Source: Streptomyces europaeiscabiei (GTDB taxonomy: Bacteria > Actinomycetota > Actinomycetes > Streptomycetales > Streptomycetaceae). From it: 64,000 bases of DNA. The stretch spans positions 1-64,000 of the forward strand of contig NZ_LRTR01000807.1 of NCBI RefSeq assembly GCF_001550375.1, written 5' to 3'. Shown piece by piece: positions 50,191-58,289 of this stretch (position 1 is the stretch's first letter; each line of letters starts with the position of its first letter). The position numbers and the translations under genes are program-made. The notes below the pieces were generated by a model. It was not told the DNA's origin. It did no database searches and worked only from the letters and a program-made list of their open reading frames with translations.

Positions 50191-50628
50191 GTGCTTCTGA
50201 CCGACCTGCTGCACCCCGGGATCCTTCAAGCGCTGGCCGGAGCCGGCCACGGCGCCCGCGTGCTGCTCGCCGACGGCCACTACCCCGCGAGCACCGCCAC
50301 CGGCGAACGCGCCCGGACCGTCCACCTCAACCTGACCCCCGGCCTGCTGGACGTCACCACCGTGCTCGACGTCCTGCTGAGCGCCCTGCCCATCGAGTCG
50401 GCCCAGGTGATGGTGCCACCCGAGGGCGAACCGGAACCGCCCGCCATCGCCGAGTACCGCGCACGTCTGGCACCCGTCCCGGTCGACACGCTCGGCCGCT
50501 TCGAGTTCTACGACGCCGCCCGCTCCCCCGACCTGGCACTGACGATCGTCACCGCCGACATCCGCACCTACGCCAACCTGCTGCTGACCATCGGTGTCCG
50601 CGCTGAAGGGACCCTGAGAACACGATGA
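50191..50628 (+). CDS. RbsD/FucU-family sugar mutarotase
   Basis: This 145-residue RbsD/FucU protein interconverts anomers of ribose or fucose. Signatures are LHPGILQALAGAGHGARVLLADGHYP and, near the C-terminus, IVTADIRTYANLLLTIGV with conserved Tyr/Asn. GTG 50191 follows the strong site GGAAGGAGG. Its stop overlaps the alcohol dehydrogenase start by 4 bases. It supplies the anomer needed by the dehydrogenase. The sequence supports FucU over RbsD only weakly; the choice rests on the operon. Confidence 0.87.
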   Translation: MLLTDLLHPGILQALAGAGHGARVLLADGHYPASTATGERARTVHLNLTPGLLDVTTVLDVLLSALPIESAQVMVPPEGEPEPPAIAEYRARLAPVPVDTLGRFEFYDAARSPDLALTIVTADIRTYANLLLTIGVRAEGTLRTR

Positions 50629-51677
50629 CACTCGCCGTCCGTTACATGGCCGCCCGTACGCTGGACACGGCTCCCGCGCGCACCACACCGCCCGGCCCGG
50701 GCGAGGTGGAACTGGCCCCCGCCTACGTCGGTATCTGCGGCACCGACCTGCACATCTTCCACGGCGACATGGACACCCGGGTCCACACCCCGGCCGTCCT
50801 GGGACACGAAATGTCCGGCCGCATCGTAAGCATCGGCCCGGACGTGGCAGGCTGGGCACCCGGAGACGCCGTCACCGTGATGCCGCTGCGCTGGGACGAC
50901 ACCTGCCCCGCCTGCCGAGCCGGCCACCAACACATCTGCCAGCACCTCGACTTCATCGGCATCGACTCCCCCGGCGCCATGCAACAACGCTGGACCGTCC
51001 CCGCCTCCACCCTCATCCGCCTGCCCGACTCCCTCCCCCTGGACCGGGCCGCACTCGTCGAACCCACCGCAGTCGCCGTACACGACACCCGTCGCGCCAA
51101 GATCCAGGAAAACGACAAAGCCGTCGTGGTCGGCGGCGGCCCCGTCGGCATCCTCATCGCCCTGGTCGCACGCGCCACCGGAGCCGACGTACGGATCGTG
51201 GAGCCGAGCCCCCACCGCCGCCTGCTGGCCGAGGAGTCCGGACTGACCGCCTGGGACCCCGCCGCCCACGACGTACCCGAACTGGTCCGGCAATGGACCA
51301 ACGACGCCGGCGCCGACGTCGCCTTCGAAGTGTCCGGCGCCGCCGCCGGCATGGACACCGCGGTCGAGGTCCTCGGCGTACGCGGCCGGCTCTGCCTCGT
51401 CGCCATCCACCCCCGGCCCCGCGAGATCAACCTGCACCGCTTCTTCTGGCGCGAACTCACCCTCATCGGCGCCCGCCTGTACACCCGGGACGACTTCGAG
51501 AAAGCCGTCACCCTGGTGGCGGACGGCACCATCCCCGCCGACCGGCTCATCAGCAAGGTCGTACCCCTCACCGAGGCACCCGCCGCCTTCGAAGCCCTGG
51601 AAGCGGGCGGCGACGTGATGAAAATCCTCGTGGACTGCACCGACACCACCGACGACGCCCAGGGAGCCGCCGTATGA
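50625..51677 (+). CDS. Zinc-dependent medium-chain alcohol dehydrogenase
   Basis: This 350-residue MDR enzyme has catalytic zinc ligands in GICGTDLH (Cys), LGHEMSGRI (His-Glu) and VEPTAVAVH. The structural zinc loop is reduced: TCPACRAGHQHICQHL gives four Cys with slightly unusual spacing. The NAD domain has VVVGGGPVGILIALVA, then IVEPSPHRR with Glu at the end of beta-2, favouring NAD. It resembles threonine/sorbitol/L-fuconate-pathway dehydrogenases. It overlaps both neighbours by 4 bases. It may oxidise 2-keto-3-deoxyfuconate, lactaldehyde or another polyol. Confidence 0.88.
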   Translation: MTLAVRYMAARTLDTAPARTTPPGPGEVELAPAYVGICGTDLHIFHGDMDTRVHTPAVLGHEMSGRIVSIGPDVAGWAPGDAVTVMPLRWDDTCPACRAGHQHICQHLDFIGIDSPGAMQQRWTVPASTLIRLPDSLPLDRAALVEPTAVAVHDTRRAKIQENDKAVVVGGGPVGILIALVARATGADVRIVEPSPHRRLLAEESGLTAWDPAAHDVPELVRQWTNDAGADVAFEVSGAAAGMDTAVEVLGVRGRLCLVAIHPRPREINLHRFFWRELTLIGARLYTRDDFEKAVTLVADGTIPADRLISKVVPLTEAPAAFEALEAGGDVMKILVDCTDTTDDAQGAAV

Positions 51678-52435
51678 CCTCCTTCGACCTCACCGGAAAG
51701 CTCGCCGTCGTCACCGGCGCAAAGCGCGGCATCGGCCGGGCCATGGCCCGCGCCCTCGCCGAGGCCGGCGCCGACATCATCGGCGTCAGCGCCACACTGG
51801 AGACCTCGGGGAGCGCAGTGGAGAAGGACGTCCTCGCCACCGGCCGCACCCTCGAAGCAATCCGCACCGACTTCGCCGACCCCCACGCCGTCCGCGCCCT
51901 GGGTGCGGACCTCGCCGCACGCGAACGCCCCGTCGACATCCTCGTCAACAACGCCGGCACCATCCGCCGCGCTCCCGCCGCCCACCACACCGACGCCGAC
52001 TGGGACCTGGTCCTCCAGGTCAACCTCAACGCCCAATTCGCGCTCACCCGCGCCATCGGCGCAACCATGGTGACCCGCGGCCAAGGAAAGATCATCTTCA
52101 CCGCATCGCTGCTCAGCTTCCAGGGCGGCATCACCGTCCCCGGCTACACCGCCGCCAAGCACGCCATCACCGGACTCACCAAAGCACTCGCCAACGAATG
52201 GGCGCCGCACGGCGTCAACGTCAATGCCATCGCGCCGGGCTACATCGCCACCGACAACACCCAGGCACTGCAGGACGACCCCGCACGCAGCAAAGCCATC
52301 CTGGAGCGCATCCCCGCCGGACGCTGGGGCAGCGCGGACGACCTGGCAGGGGCCACCGTGTTCCTCGCCTCGGACGCCGCCGCCTACATCCACGGCACCA
52401 CTCTCTCCGTCGACGGCGGATGGCTCGGCCGATGA
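51674..52435 (+). CDS. SDR dehydrogenase, probable 2-keto-3-deoxy-L-fuconate dehydrogenase
   Basis: The 253-residue classical SDR has TGAKRGIGRAMARAL (about residues 15-29), NNAGTIRR, Ser in FTASLLSF, YTAAKHAITGL (Tyr/Lys) and PGYIATDN. It resembles 2-deoxy-D-gluconate 3-dehydrogenase (KduD) and 2-keto-3-deoxy-L-fuconate 4-dehydrogenase; the latter fits the operon. ATG 51674 is translationally coupled (ATGA) to the zinc dehydrogenase. In the standard fucose route its product needs a FAH-fold hydrolase, which this operon lacks. Confidence 0.87.
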   Translation: MTSFDLTGKLAVVTGAKRGIGRAMARALAEAGADIIGVSATLETSGSAVEKDVLATGRTLEAIRTDFADPHAVRALGADLAARERPVDILVNNAGTIRRAPAAHHTDADWDLVLQVNLNAQFALTRAIGATMVTRGQGKIIFTASLLSFQGGITVPGYTAAKHAITGLTKALANEWAPHGVNVNAIAPGYIATDNTQALQDDPARSKAILERIPAGRWGSADDLAGATVFLASDAAAYIHGTTLSVDGGWLGR

Positions 52436-53061
52436 CCACGGATCTGGCCAGTGTGCTGGCGGGCGCGCGGATCCTGCCGGTACTGACCGTGCCCGACCCG
52501 GCGACGGCCGCTCCGCTGGCCGACGCGCTCGCCACGGGCGGCGCCCGGTGCGCCGAGGTCACCTTCCGCACCCCGGACGCCGAACAGGTGCTCAAGGCGA
52601 TGGCGGCCCAGGGCGGGCTCGTCGTCGGCGCCGGCACGGTCCTCACCGCAGAGCAGGCCGAGCGGGCCGTGGCGGCCGGGGCCCGCTTCGTCGTCTCACC
52701 GGGCTTCGACGTCGGCGTCGTCGCGAAGTGCCGGGAACTGGGCGTGCCGGTGGTGCCGGGTATCGCCACCGCCACCGAGCTGATGAGTGCCCTGCGTGCT
52801 GGTGTGGACACGGTCAAGCTCTTCCCGGCCGAACCCCTCGGCGGCCTGCAAACGCTGCGGGCGCTCGCCGCGCCGTTTCCGCGGGCGCGCTTCGTGCCGA
52901 CCGGCGGGATCGGCGCCGATCTGCTGGCCGGCTACCTCGCCGAGCCGGCGGTCGTCGCCGTCGGCGGCAGCTGGATGGTGACCGCCACGCACCTGGGGCG
53001 GGGCGACTACGCGGAGATCCGTCGGCTCACCGCCGAGGCCGTGGAGAGGAGCATGCCGTGA
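52432..53061 (+). CDS. KDPG/KDG-type aldolase (Eda family)
   Basis: This 209-residue class I aldolase of the Eda family has catalytic Glu in CAEVTFRTPDA (about residue 41), GAGTVLTAEQAE and the Schiff-base lysine in VDTVKLFPAEPLGG (about residue 125). The phosphate-binding tail VPTGGI is present. It would split a 2-keto-3-deoxy acid into pyruvate plus an aldehyde (L-lactaldehyde from a 6-deoxy sugar acid, glyceraldehyde or its phosphate from others). It starts at ATG with a 4-base overlap. Its presence gives an alternative exit to the dehydrogenase branch. Confidence 0.92.
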   Translation: MTTDLASVLAGARILPVLTVPDPATAAPLADALATGGARCAEVTFRTPDAEQVLKAMAAQGGLVVGAGTVLTAEQAERAVAAGARFVVSPGFDVGVVAKCRELGVPVVPGIATATELMSALRAGVDTVKLFPAEPLGGLQTLRALAAPFPRARFVPTGGIGADLLAGYLAEPAVVAVGGSWMVTATHLGRGDYAEIRRLTAEAVERSMP

Positions 53062-54095
53062 CTGATGTGCTGGCGCTCGGCGAGGTGATGCTGCGCTTCG
53101 ATCCGGGCGAGGGGCGGATCCGCACCACCCGCACCTTCCAGGTCTGGGAAGGCGGCGGCGAGTACAACGTCGTACGCGGACTGCGCCGCTGCTTCGGACT
53201 GCGCACAGCCATCGTCACCGCCCTCGCCGACAACGCGGTCGGCCGCCTCGTCGAAGACCTCATCCTCCAAGGCGGCGTCGACACCTCACTCATCCGCTGG
53301 GTCCCCGACCACGGCATCGGCCGCACCGCCCGCAACGGCCTCAACTTCGTCGAACGCGGCTACGGCATCCGCGGCGCCCTCGGCGTCAGCGACCGCGCCC
53401 ACACCGCCGTCTCCCAACTCCGAAAAGGCGACATCGACTGGGACACGATCTTCGCAACCGGACCACGCTGGTTCCACACCGGCGGCATCTTCGCCGGCCT
53501 GTCCGACACCACCCCCGACGTCGCCGACGAAGCAATGTCCGCGGCCCGCCGCCACGGCCTCACCGTCTCCTACGACCCCAACTACCGCCCCAGCCTCTGG
53601 ACCGACCGAGGCGGCGCCGACCACGCCCGCGAAACCGACCTCCGACTCGCCCGCCACGCCGATGTGATCGTCGGCGCTCTGGGTCTGGCCGGCCCACGCC
53701 CAGGCGAGAAACAGGTCCCCACCGACGAGGTCGCAGACGCACTCACCGAAGTCGCCGGCCTGGTCCCCTCCGCCAAAGTCCTCGCGACAACCCTGCGCGA
53801 CGTGCCCTCAGCCGGTGTCAACGACTGGACCGCAGCCGCCTGGTCACCCGAAACCGGATGTCTCACAGGACCCCACATGCCCGGCCTGCACGTCCTGGAC
53901 CGCATCGGCTCCGGCGACGCCTTCGCCGCCGGACTCATCCACGGCCTGCTCGCCGGCACCTCACTCCAACAAGCCCTCGCCTACGGCACAGCCCACGGCG
54001 CCCTCACCATGACCACCCCCGGCGACGTCTCCATGACCTCCCTCACCGAAGTCGAAGCACTCATGAACGACGGCTCAGCCGCCGTCAGACGCTGA
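53058..54095 (+). CDS. PfkB-family kinase, 2-keto-3-deoxygluconate kinase-like
   Basis: The 345-residue ribokinase-superfamily enzyme has N-terminal ALGEVMLRFDPGE, WEGGGEYNVVRGL (sugar binding), VSYDPNYRPSLW and the PfkB signature 2 DRIGSGDAFAAGLIHG with catalytic Asp. The pattern is that of KdgK. KdgK phosphorylates the C6 hydroxyl of 2-keto-3-deoxygluconate or -galactonate. That hydroxyl is absent from fuconate-derived intermediates, an inconsistency discussed under findings. GTG 53058 overlaps the aldolase stop (GTGA). Confidence 0.88.
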   Translation: MTDVLALGEVMLRFDPGEGRIRTTRTFQVWEGGGEYNVVRGLRRCFGLRTAIVTALADNAVGRLVEDLILQGGVDTSLIRWVPDHGIGRTARNGLNFVERGYGIRGALGVSDRAHTAVSQLRKGDIDWDTIFATGPRWFHTGGIFAGLSDTTPDVADEAMSAARRHGLTVSYDPNYRPSLWTDRGGADHARETDLRLARHADVIVGALGLAGPRPGEKQVPTDEVADALTEVAGLVPSAKVLATTLRDVPSAGVNDWTAAAWSPETGCLTGPHMPGLHVLDRIGSGDAFAAGLIHGLLAGTSLQQALAYGTAHGALTMTTPGDVSMTSLTEVEALMNDGSAAVRR

Positions 54096-54165
54096 CCGGT
54101 CGACGGGCCGACCGCACCATCCGTACGCCCATGTCCCCTCATGGCTGTAGTCGCCAGGAGCACAG

Positions 54166-55194
54166 TTGAGGCCTCGCACCGTCGGACGCCGGAAGATCAC
54201 GAACACCTCTGTCGAACTCACCGAACTCGGCTTCGGGGCCTCCGTCATCGGCAACCTGTACCGGGTCACCCCGGTCGAGGACGCGACCGCCGCGATCGAG
54301 GCCGCATGGGAAGCCGGCATCCGTTACTTCGACACGGCCCCGCACTACGGCCTGGGCCTGTCCGAGCTGCGTCTGGGGGCCGCGCTGCGGCAGCGGCCCC
54401 GTGCCGAGTACGTCGTCTCCTCGAAAGTGGGACGCCTCCTCGTGCCCAACGAACGCCCGCGGGGCGTCGACAGCGAGGGCTTCGTCGTACGGGACGATCT
54501 GCGCAGGCAGTGGGACTTCAGCCGGGACGGGGTCCTGCGGTCCATCGAGGCCACGCTGAGCCGCACGGGCCTGGACCGCCTCGACGTCGTCTACCTGCAC
54601 GACCCCGACGACCACTGGCAGCAGGCCGCAGACGAAGCCATGCCCGCCCTGGCGGACCTGCGCGACCAAGGAGTCATCGGCGCCATCGGCGCCGGCATGA
54701 ACCAGTCCGCCATGCTCACCCGCTTCCTGAACGACACCGCCGCCGACGTGGTGATGCTCGCCGGCCGCTACACCCTCCTCGACCAGACCGCCCTCGACGA
54801 CGTCCTACCCGCCGCACACCGAACAGGCAAGAGCGTGGTCGCCGTCGGAGTGTTCAACTCAGGACTGCTCTCGCACGACCGACCCACCGAAGGAATGACG
54901 TACGACTACCAAGCCGCCCCCACCCCTCTGATCGACCGGGCCCGAGCCATCGCCGACGTCTGCGAGCAGCACGGCACCACCCTGCCCACCGCCGCCATCG
55001 CCTTCCCCCTCACCCATCCCACTATCATCAACGTCACCCTCGGTATGCGGACTGCGGAACAGGTCGGACGGAACGTGGCGCTCCACCAACAACACCTTCC
55101 CGAAGCACTCTGGGACGATCTCCGTGCCCAAGGACTGATCAGGTCGGACACGCCCGGTGGGGGCGGCAGGGCAAGGAGAGCGCAGTGTCTCTGA
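54166..55194 (+). CDS. Aldo/keto reductase, probable L-fucose (aldose 1-) dehydrogenase
   Basis: This 342-residue AKR of the D-threo-aldose 1-dehydrogenase group has the tetrad Asp (YFDTAPHYGLG), Tyr in the same segment, Lys (VSSKVGRLL) and His (VVYLHDPDDH). It would oxidise L-fucose (or L-galactose/D-arabinose) to the lactone with NAD(P), the first pathway step. The start is TTG at 54166 with CAGGAG upstream. It overlaps the regulator gene by 10 bases. Confidence 0.9.
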   Translation: MRPRTVGRRKITNTSVELTELGFGASVIGNLYRVTPVEDATAAIEAAWEAGIRYFDTAPHYGLGLSELRLGAALRQRPRAEYVVSSKVGRLLVPNERPRGVDSEGFVVRDDLRRQWDFSRDGVLRSIEATLSRTGLDRLDVVYLHDPDDHWQQAADEAMPALADLRDQGVIGAIGAGMNQSAMLTRFLNDTAADVVMLAGRYTLLDQTALDDVLPAAHRTGKSVVAVGVFNSGLLSHDRPTEGMTYDYQAAPTPLIDRARAIADVCEQHGTTLPTAAIAFPLTHPTIINVTLGMRTAEQVGRNVALHQQHLPEALWDDLRAQGLIRSDTPGGGGRARRAQCL

Positions 55195-55907
55195 CTGACA
55201 GAGCCATCGACCAGATCCGTGAACTGATCCGCACGGGTGCGCTGCCTCCGGGATCGAAGCTCCCCCCGGAACCGGATCTGGCGGCGCAGCTCGGCCTGTC
55301 CCGCAACCTCGCGCGTGAGGCGGTCAAGGCACTGGCCGTCGCCCGGGTCCTGGAGGTCCGCCGGGGCGACGGCACCTATGTCACCAGCCTGCAGCCGAGC
55401 CTGCTTCTGGAGGGGCTCGGCGGCGCGGTGGAGCTTCTGCAGGGCGACTCGGCCGCCTTGCAGGACCTCATGGAGGTACGCCGACTCCTCGAACCCGTCG
55501 CCACCGCGCTGGCCGCCATCCGGATCAACGACGACCAACTGACGGAGGTCAAAAGCCACTTGGACGCCATGCGCGAAGCCCGCGATGACGTCGAACTGCT
55601 CAACCGGCACGACGCCGCCTTCCACCGCGCCGTCGTCGCGGCGACGGGCAACGAGACCCTGCTCACCATCCTGGAGGGCGTCTCCGGCCGAACGCTGCGC
55701 GCCCGGATCTGGCGCGGCCTGGTCGACGACGAGGCCGCGGGCCGGACCCTCGCCGAGCACGAGGCGATCTACTCGGCCCTCGTCACCCGCGACTCCGCCC
55801 TCAGTCAGGCCGCAGCGCTACTGCACGTGAGCAACACCGAACAGGCGCTGAGGGAACACCTTCGCTCCAACCAGCCCCTCTCCTACGGAGCACCGGCACA
55901 GAAGTGA
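55185..55907 (+). CDS. FadR/GntR-family regulator of the sugar operon
   Basis: The 240-residue GntR protein has an N-terminal winged helix (residues 1-70; LPPGSKLPPEPDLAAQLGLS, NLAREAVKALAV, RRGDGTYV) and a C-terminal FCD all-helical effector domain. Metal- or ligand-binding His/Asp are visible in RHDAAFHRAVVAATGN and EHEAIYSAL. It is the last gene of the operon, overlapping the AKR; start GTG 55185 with AAGGAGAG. It probably represses transcription from the AT-rich region near 44.05 kb until a sugar acid binds. That would make it an end-of-operon feedback regulator. Confidence 0.9.
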   Translation: MSLTDRAIDQIRELIRTGALPPGSKLPPEPDLAAQLGLSRNLAREAVKALAVARVLEVRRGDGTYVTSLQPSLLLEGLGGAVELLQGDSAALQDLMEVRRLLEPVATALAAIRINDDQLTEVKSHLDAMREARDDVELLNRHDAAFHRAVVAATGNETLLTILEGVSGRTLRARIWRGLVDDEAAGRTLAEHEAIYSALVTRDSALSQAAALLHVSNTEQALREHLRSNQPLSYGAPAQK

Positions 55908-56407
55908 CGAGCGGCGTCACTCGCATGCTCGCGGCGCAGACCAGCCGTGCCGAGTCCGCGAGCGACGCCGTCGTCGTTGGACTCGGATCGTGGTCGTGGG
56001 TCCCGAAGGCGAGGTGGAGAGGGGCTCCGCCGGGAGCTTCTGCCACACCTGGGCCGCGGCGTACGGGGCGTCGCGCGTCTGCGGCAGAACCGGGCCGATG
56101 GGCAGGGAGCGTTCCGGCGCCCGCGCCACCCGCCCGGTGTCGGCGTCGTCGGCGGTCGACGTGTGCTCGATGTCGAGCATCGTGCCGCCTGCGCGGTTGA
56201 CCAGGCGGAACGTGCCGGCGAGCAGGCCGACGGTGAGGGTCGTCCTAGTCCCGGCGGTGATGATACGACCCGGGCGTGGCTGCCGAGGGAGGAGGCGGCG
56301 ACCGTCGCGGCGCTGGTCACCGTGTGTGCGTCGGGGACTGACCGGCATGGCAGGCGTTCGTGTTTCGACGCGCCCTCATATGCGTGCCGGCGGTCGCCCC
56401 TGTGAGG
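55908..56407. other. Gene-free interval, possibly a decayed gene
   Basis: About 500 bases. A minus-strand frame in 55917-56348 has a protein-like stretch (TLTVGLLAGTFRLVNRAGG, APYAAAQVWQKLPAEPL) but no usable start region or family, and low-complexity ends. It may be a remnant or chance. No terminator after the FadR gene was recognised. Confidence 0.3.
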
Positions 56408-57238
56408 TCACCAGGAGGAGTAGGGCCGGGAGGACCGCTGCGTGGGGTTGTCGCTCCCGGCGTCGCGCCGTGCGGGTGCGGGCGCGGTCCGGCTCCAGTC
56501 GTCTTCGTCGCCGAGCACCATGTCGGGGTCGAACATGACGATGACGGCAGCGACCAGAAGGACGACGAGCGGGCCCGCGACCATCGCCAGGAGGAACGAC
56601 AGCAGGTCGGCGGAGGACTGCGAGACGGAGGACTGGCCGGTGAGGTGGACGGACACGGCGGCCATGCCGGTGTAGTGCATACCGGTCACGGCCACGCCCA
56701 TGACCAGGCTCGCTCCCAGGCTGGCCCACAGCGTATGGATGGAGACCGCGGCCCACAGTGCCGCCGTGGCGGCCACGACGGCGATGACGACGGAAAGGAT
56801 CACCGTCCGCGTCTCGTAGTGGACCGTGCCGTTGGTGTGGACGGCGGCCATGCCCAGGTAGTGCATGGCCGCGACGCCGAGGCCGGTGACCGCGCCCGCC
56901 GTCGCGAGTGTCATCGGGGAGCCGCCCCGGTAGCCCACGAGGAACACGCCGAGGGCGACGACACCGATCGCGACAGCGAGGCTGAGGACCGTCTTCGTCA
57001 TGTCGTAGCTGACCAGCGCGCCCTGGACGCTGAAGCCGATCATCGCGATGAAGTGCATGGTCCAGATGCCACAGCCGATCGAGATCGCGCCCAGGCTCAG
57101 CCACCCGGCCCTGCGGTGCGGTCGTCGCAACGACCGTGTCGTGCACCGCAGTCCGAGCGCCGCCCCGAGGCACGCCATCAGATAGGCGGCGACCGGGGTC
57201 GCGGCGCCGTAGTAGAAATTGGAGACGGTGGCGTTCAC
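56408..57238 (-). CDS. MHYT-domain integral membrane protein
   Basis: This 276-residue protein has seven TM helices arranged as MHYT repeats. The motifs are MHFIAMIGFSV (about residue 61), MHYLGMAAVHT (about 125) and MHYTGMAAVSV (about 187). Met and His in each are proposed to bind copper and sense O2, CO or NO (family knowledge). There is no attached GGDEF/EAL or kinase output domain, and the C-terminal tail (about 245-276) is short and polar. GTG 57238 with GGAACC upstream is the start. It is isolated, so its partner is unknown. Confidence 0.9.
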   Translation of the reverse strand: MNATVSNFYYGAATPVAAYLMACLGAALGLRCTTRSLRRPHRRAGWLSLGAISIGCGIWTMHFIAMIGFSVQGALVSYDMTKTVLSLAVAIGVVALGVFLVGYRGGSPMTLATAGAVTGLGVAAMHYLGMAAVHTNGTVHYETRTVILSVVIAVVAATAALWAAVSIHTLWASLGASLVMGVAVTGMHYTGMAAVSVHLTGQSSVSQSSADLLSFLLAMVAGPLVVLLVAAVIVMFDPDMVLGDEDDWSRTAPAPARRDAGSDNPTQRSSRPYSSW

Positions 57239-57926
57239 TTCAGGTTCCCTTCACATGCATGACGGCAGGCAGCGCCCAGGCACGGTGTGCCGGCCCAGTG
57301 GTGGCGCACGCATCCGTCCCGCTGCGGGCCTGACAAGTCCCGGACCGACGCGGAACCCGGACTCTCACTCCCTGGAAGCCACCAGAGAAATGCCGGAGGT
57401 CTGGCCACAAGGCCGACTGAAGAACTGGATGAAGCCCCCTCCCCCCTTCCCCCTTCCCCCGGCGCACGTCGCGGTGCGCCTCGGCCTGGCGGAGATCAGC
57501 GGACCACACGGCAGTCTGTCCAAGAGACAGAGCGCGCGGACCCGGCGATCAGTTCAAGCCACCTGGCCAAGTTGTCCACGATTCAACCATACGAATTGCG
57601 CGATTCACCGCATCGAGGGCAGCCGATCTCCCCATCGACCCGGGAATCGGTCCGTGAGCGTCACTGAATACCGGGGAAGCGTGCGGCTTCGGCTCGGCAA
57701 GAGGACCGCGCCACCGGATGTCGCCGCGACGGCGATCGTGCCGTCGCGGATCTGACCGGACCGCCCGCGATCCTCGGCCGGTACGGCTTTCGCGCGATGA
57801 CGACCACGCGTGCCCTCACGTGCGAACATCTGGGCCGCCGCCGGGGCAGTCCCCCGACGAAAGTCATGGGACACATGGCCGCCGCGTCCGGGCCGACCGT
57901 ACCGGAGTGTCGGATGGGGCCCGGGA
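57239..57926. other. Gene-free interval with a polypyrimidine tract
   Basis: About 690 bases. The striking feature is a C/T tract (about 57431-57458, runs of C5-C6 separated by T or TT). AT-richer DNA at 57560-57610 could hold the MHYT promoter. No gene is supported. Confidence 0.4.
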
Positions 57927-58131
57927 GACTTCGGCGCCCCCGACATCCTGGTGAACAACGCGGCCGTCGTCCTACCTGCCGGCCGGCATCGGCCACGTGC
58001 CCTTCGACGCGCGGCGACCCACGTTCGCCGTCAACGTGGACGGGACCTTCCTGGCCTCGAAGGCGTTCCTGCCGGACCTGAAACAGTCCGGGTCAGGACA
58101 CGTCATCAACATCACATCTTGGTCTGGTCCG
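57927..58131 (+). pseudogene. Short-chain dehydrogenase fragment with frameshift
   Basis: The middle of an SDR gene survives: DFGAPDILVNNAAVVLPAG (NNA motif) in one frame. After a one-base shift near 57978-57990 comes GIGHVPFDARRPTFAVNVDG, TFLASKAFLPDLKQSGSGHV and INITSW. The N-terminal cofactor motif and the C-terminal half with YxxxK are missing. The fragment ends directly at a GTGGYC microsatellite, suggesting deletion at the repeat. Confidence 0.65.
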
Positions 58132-58289
58132 GGCGGCCTTGGCCGTGGCCGTGGTGGCCGTGGTCGTGGTCGTGGTCGTGGAGAACGCAGCACGCCCCGC
58201 TGGCACCGACGGTGATCCGGTGTCGGCACCCACAAGACGTCGTCCGCGTTCCACTACCACGTGCTCGCCCCCTCCCGAGCGACCCGGAC
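58132..58289. repeat. GTGGCC/GTGGTC hexamer tract and pcaJ downstream region
   Basis: Alternating GGCCGTGGCCGTGG and GTGGTCGTGGTCGTGGTC units occupy about 58138-58180, next to the SDR fragment. The remainder to 58289 lies downstream of the pcaJ-like stop and shows no clear terminator. Confidence 0.7.

Noticed and set aside
57431-57458. Polypyrimidine tract as a possible triplex or regulatory element
   Set aside because: It is a single imperfect C/T run with no mirror symmetry or gene context to support a function.
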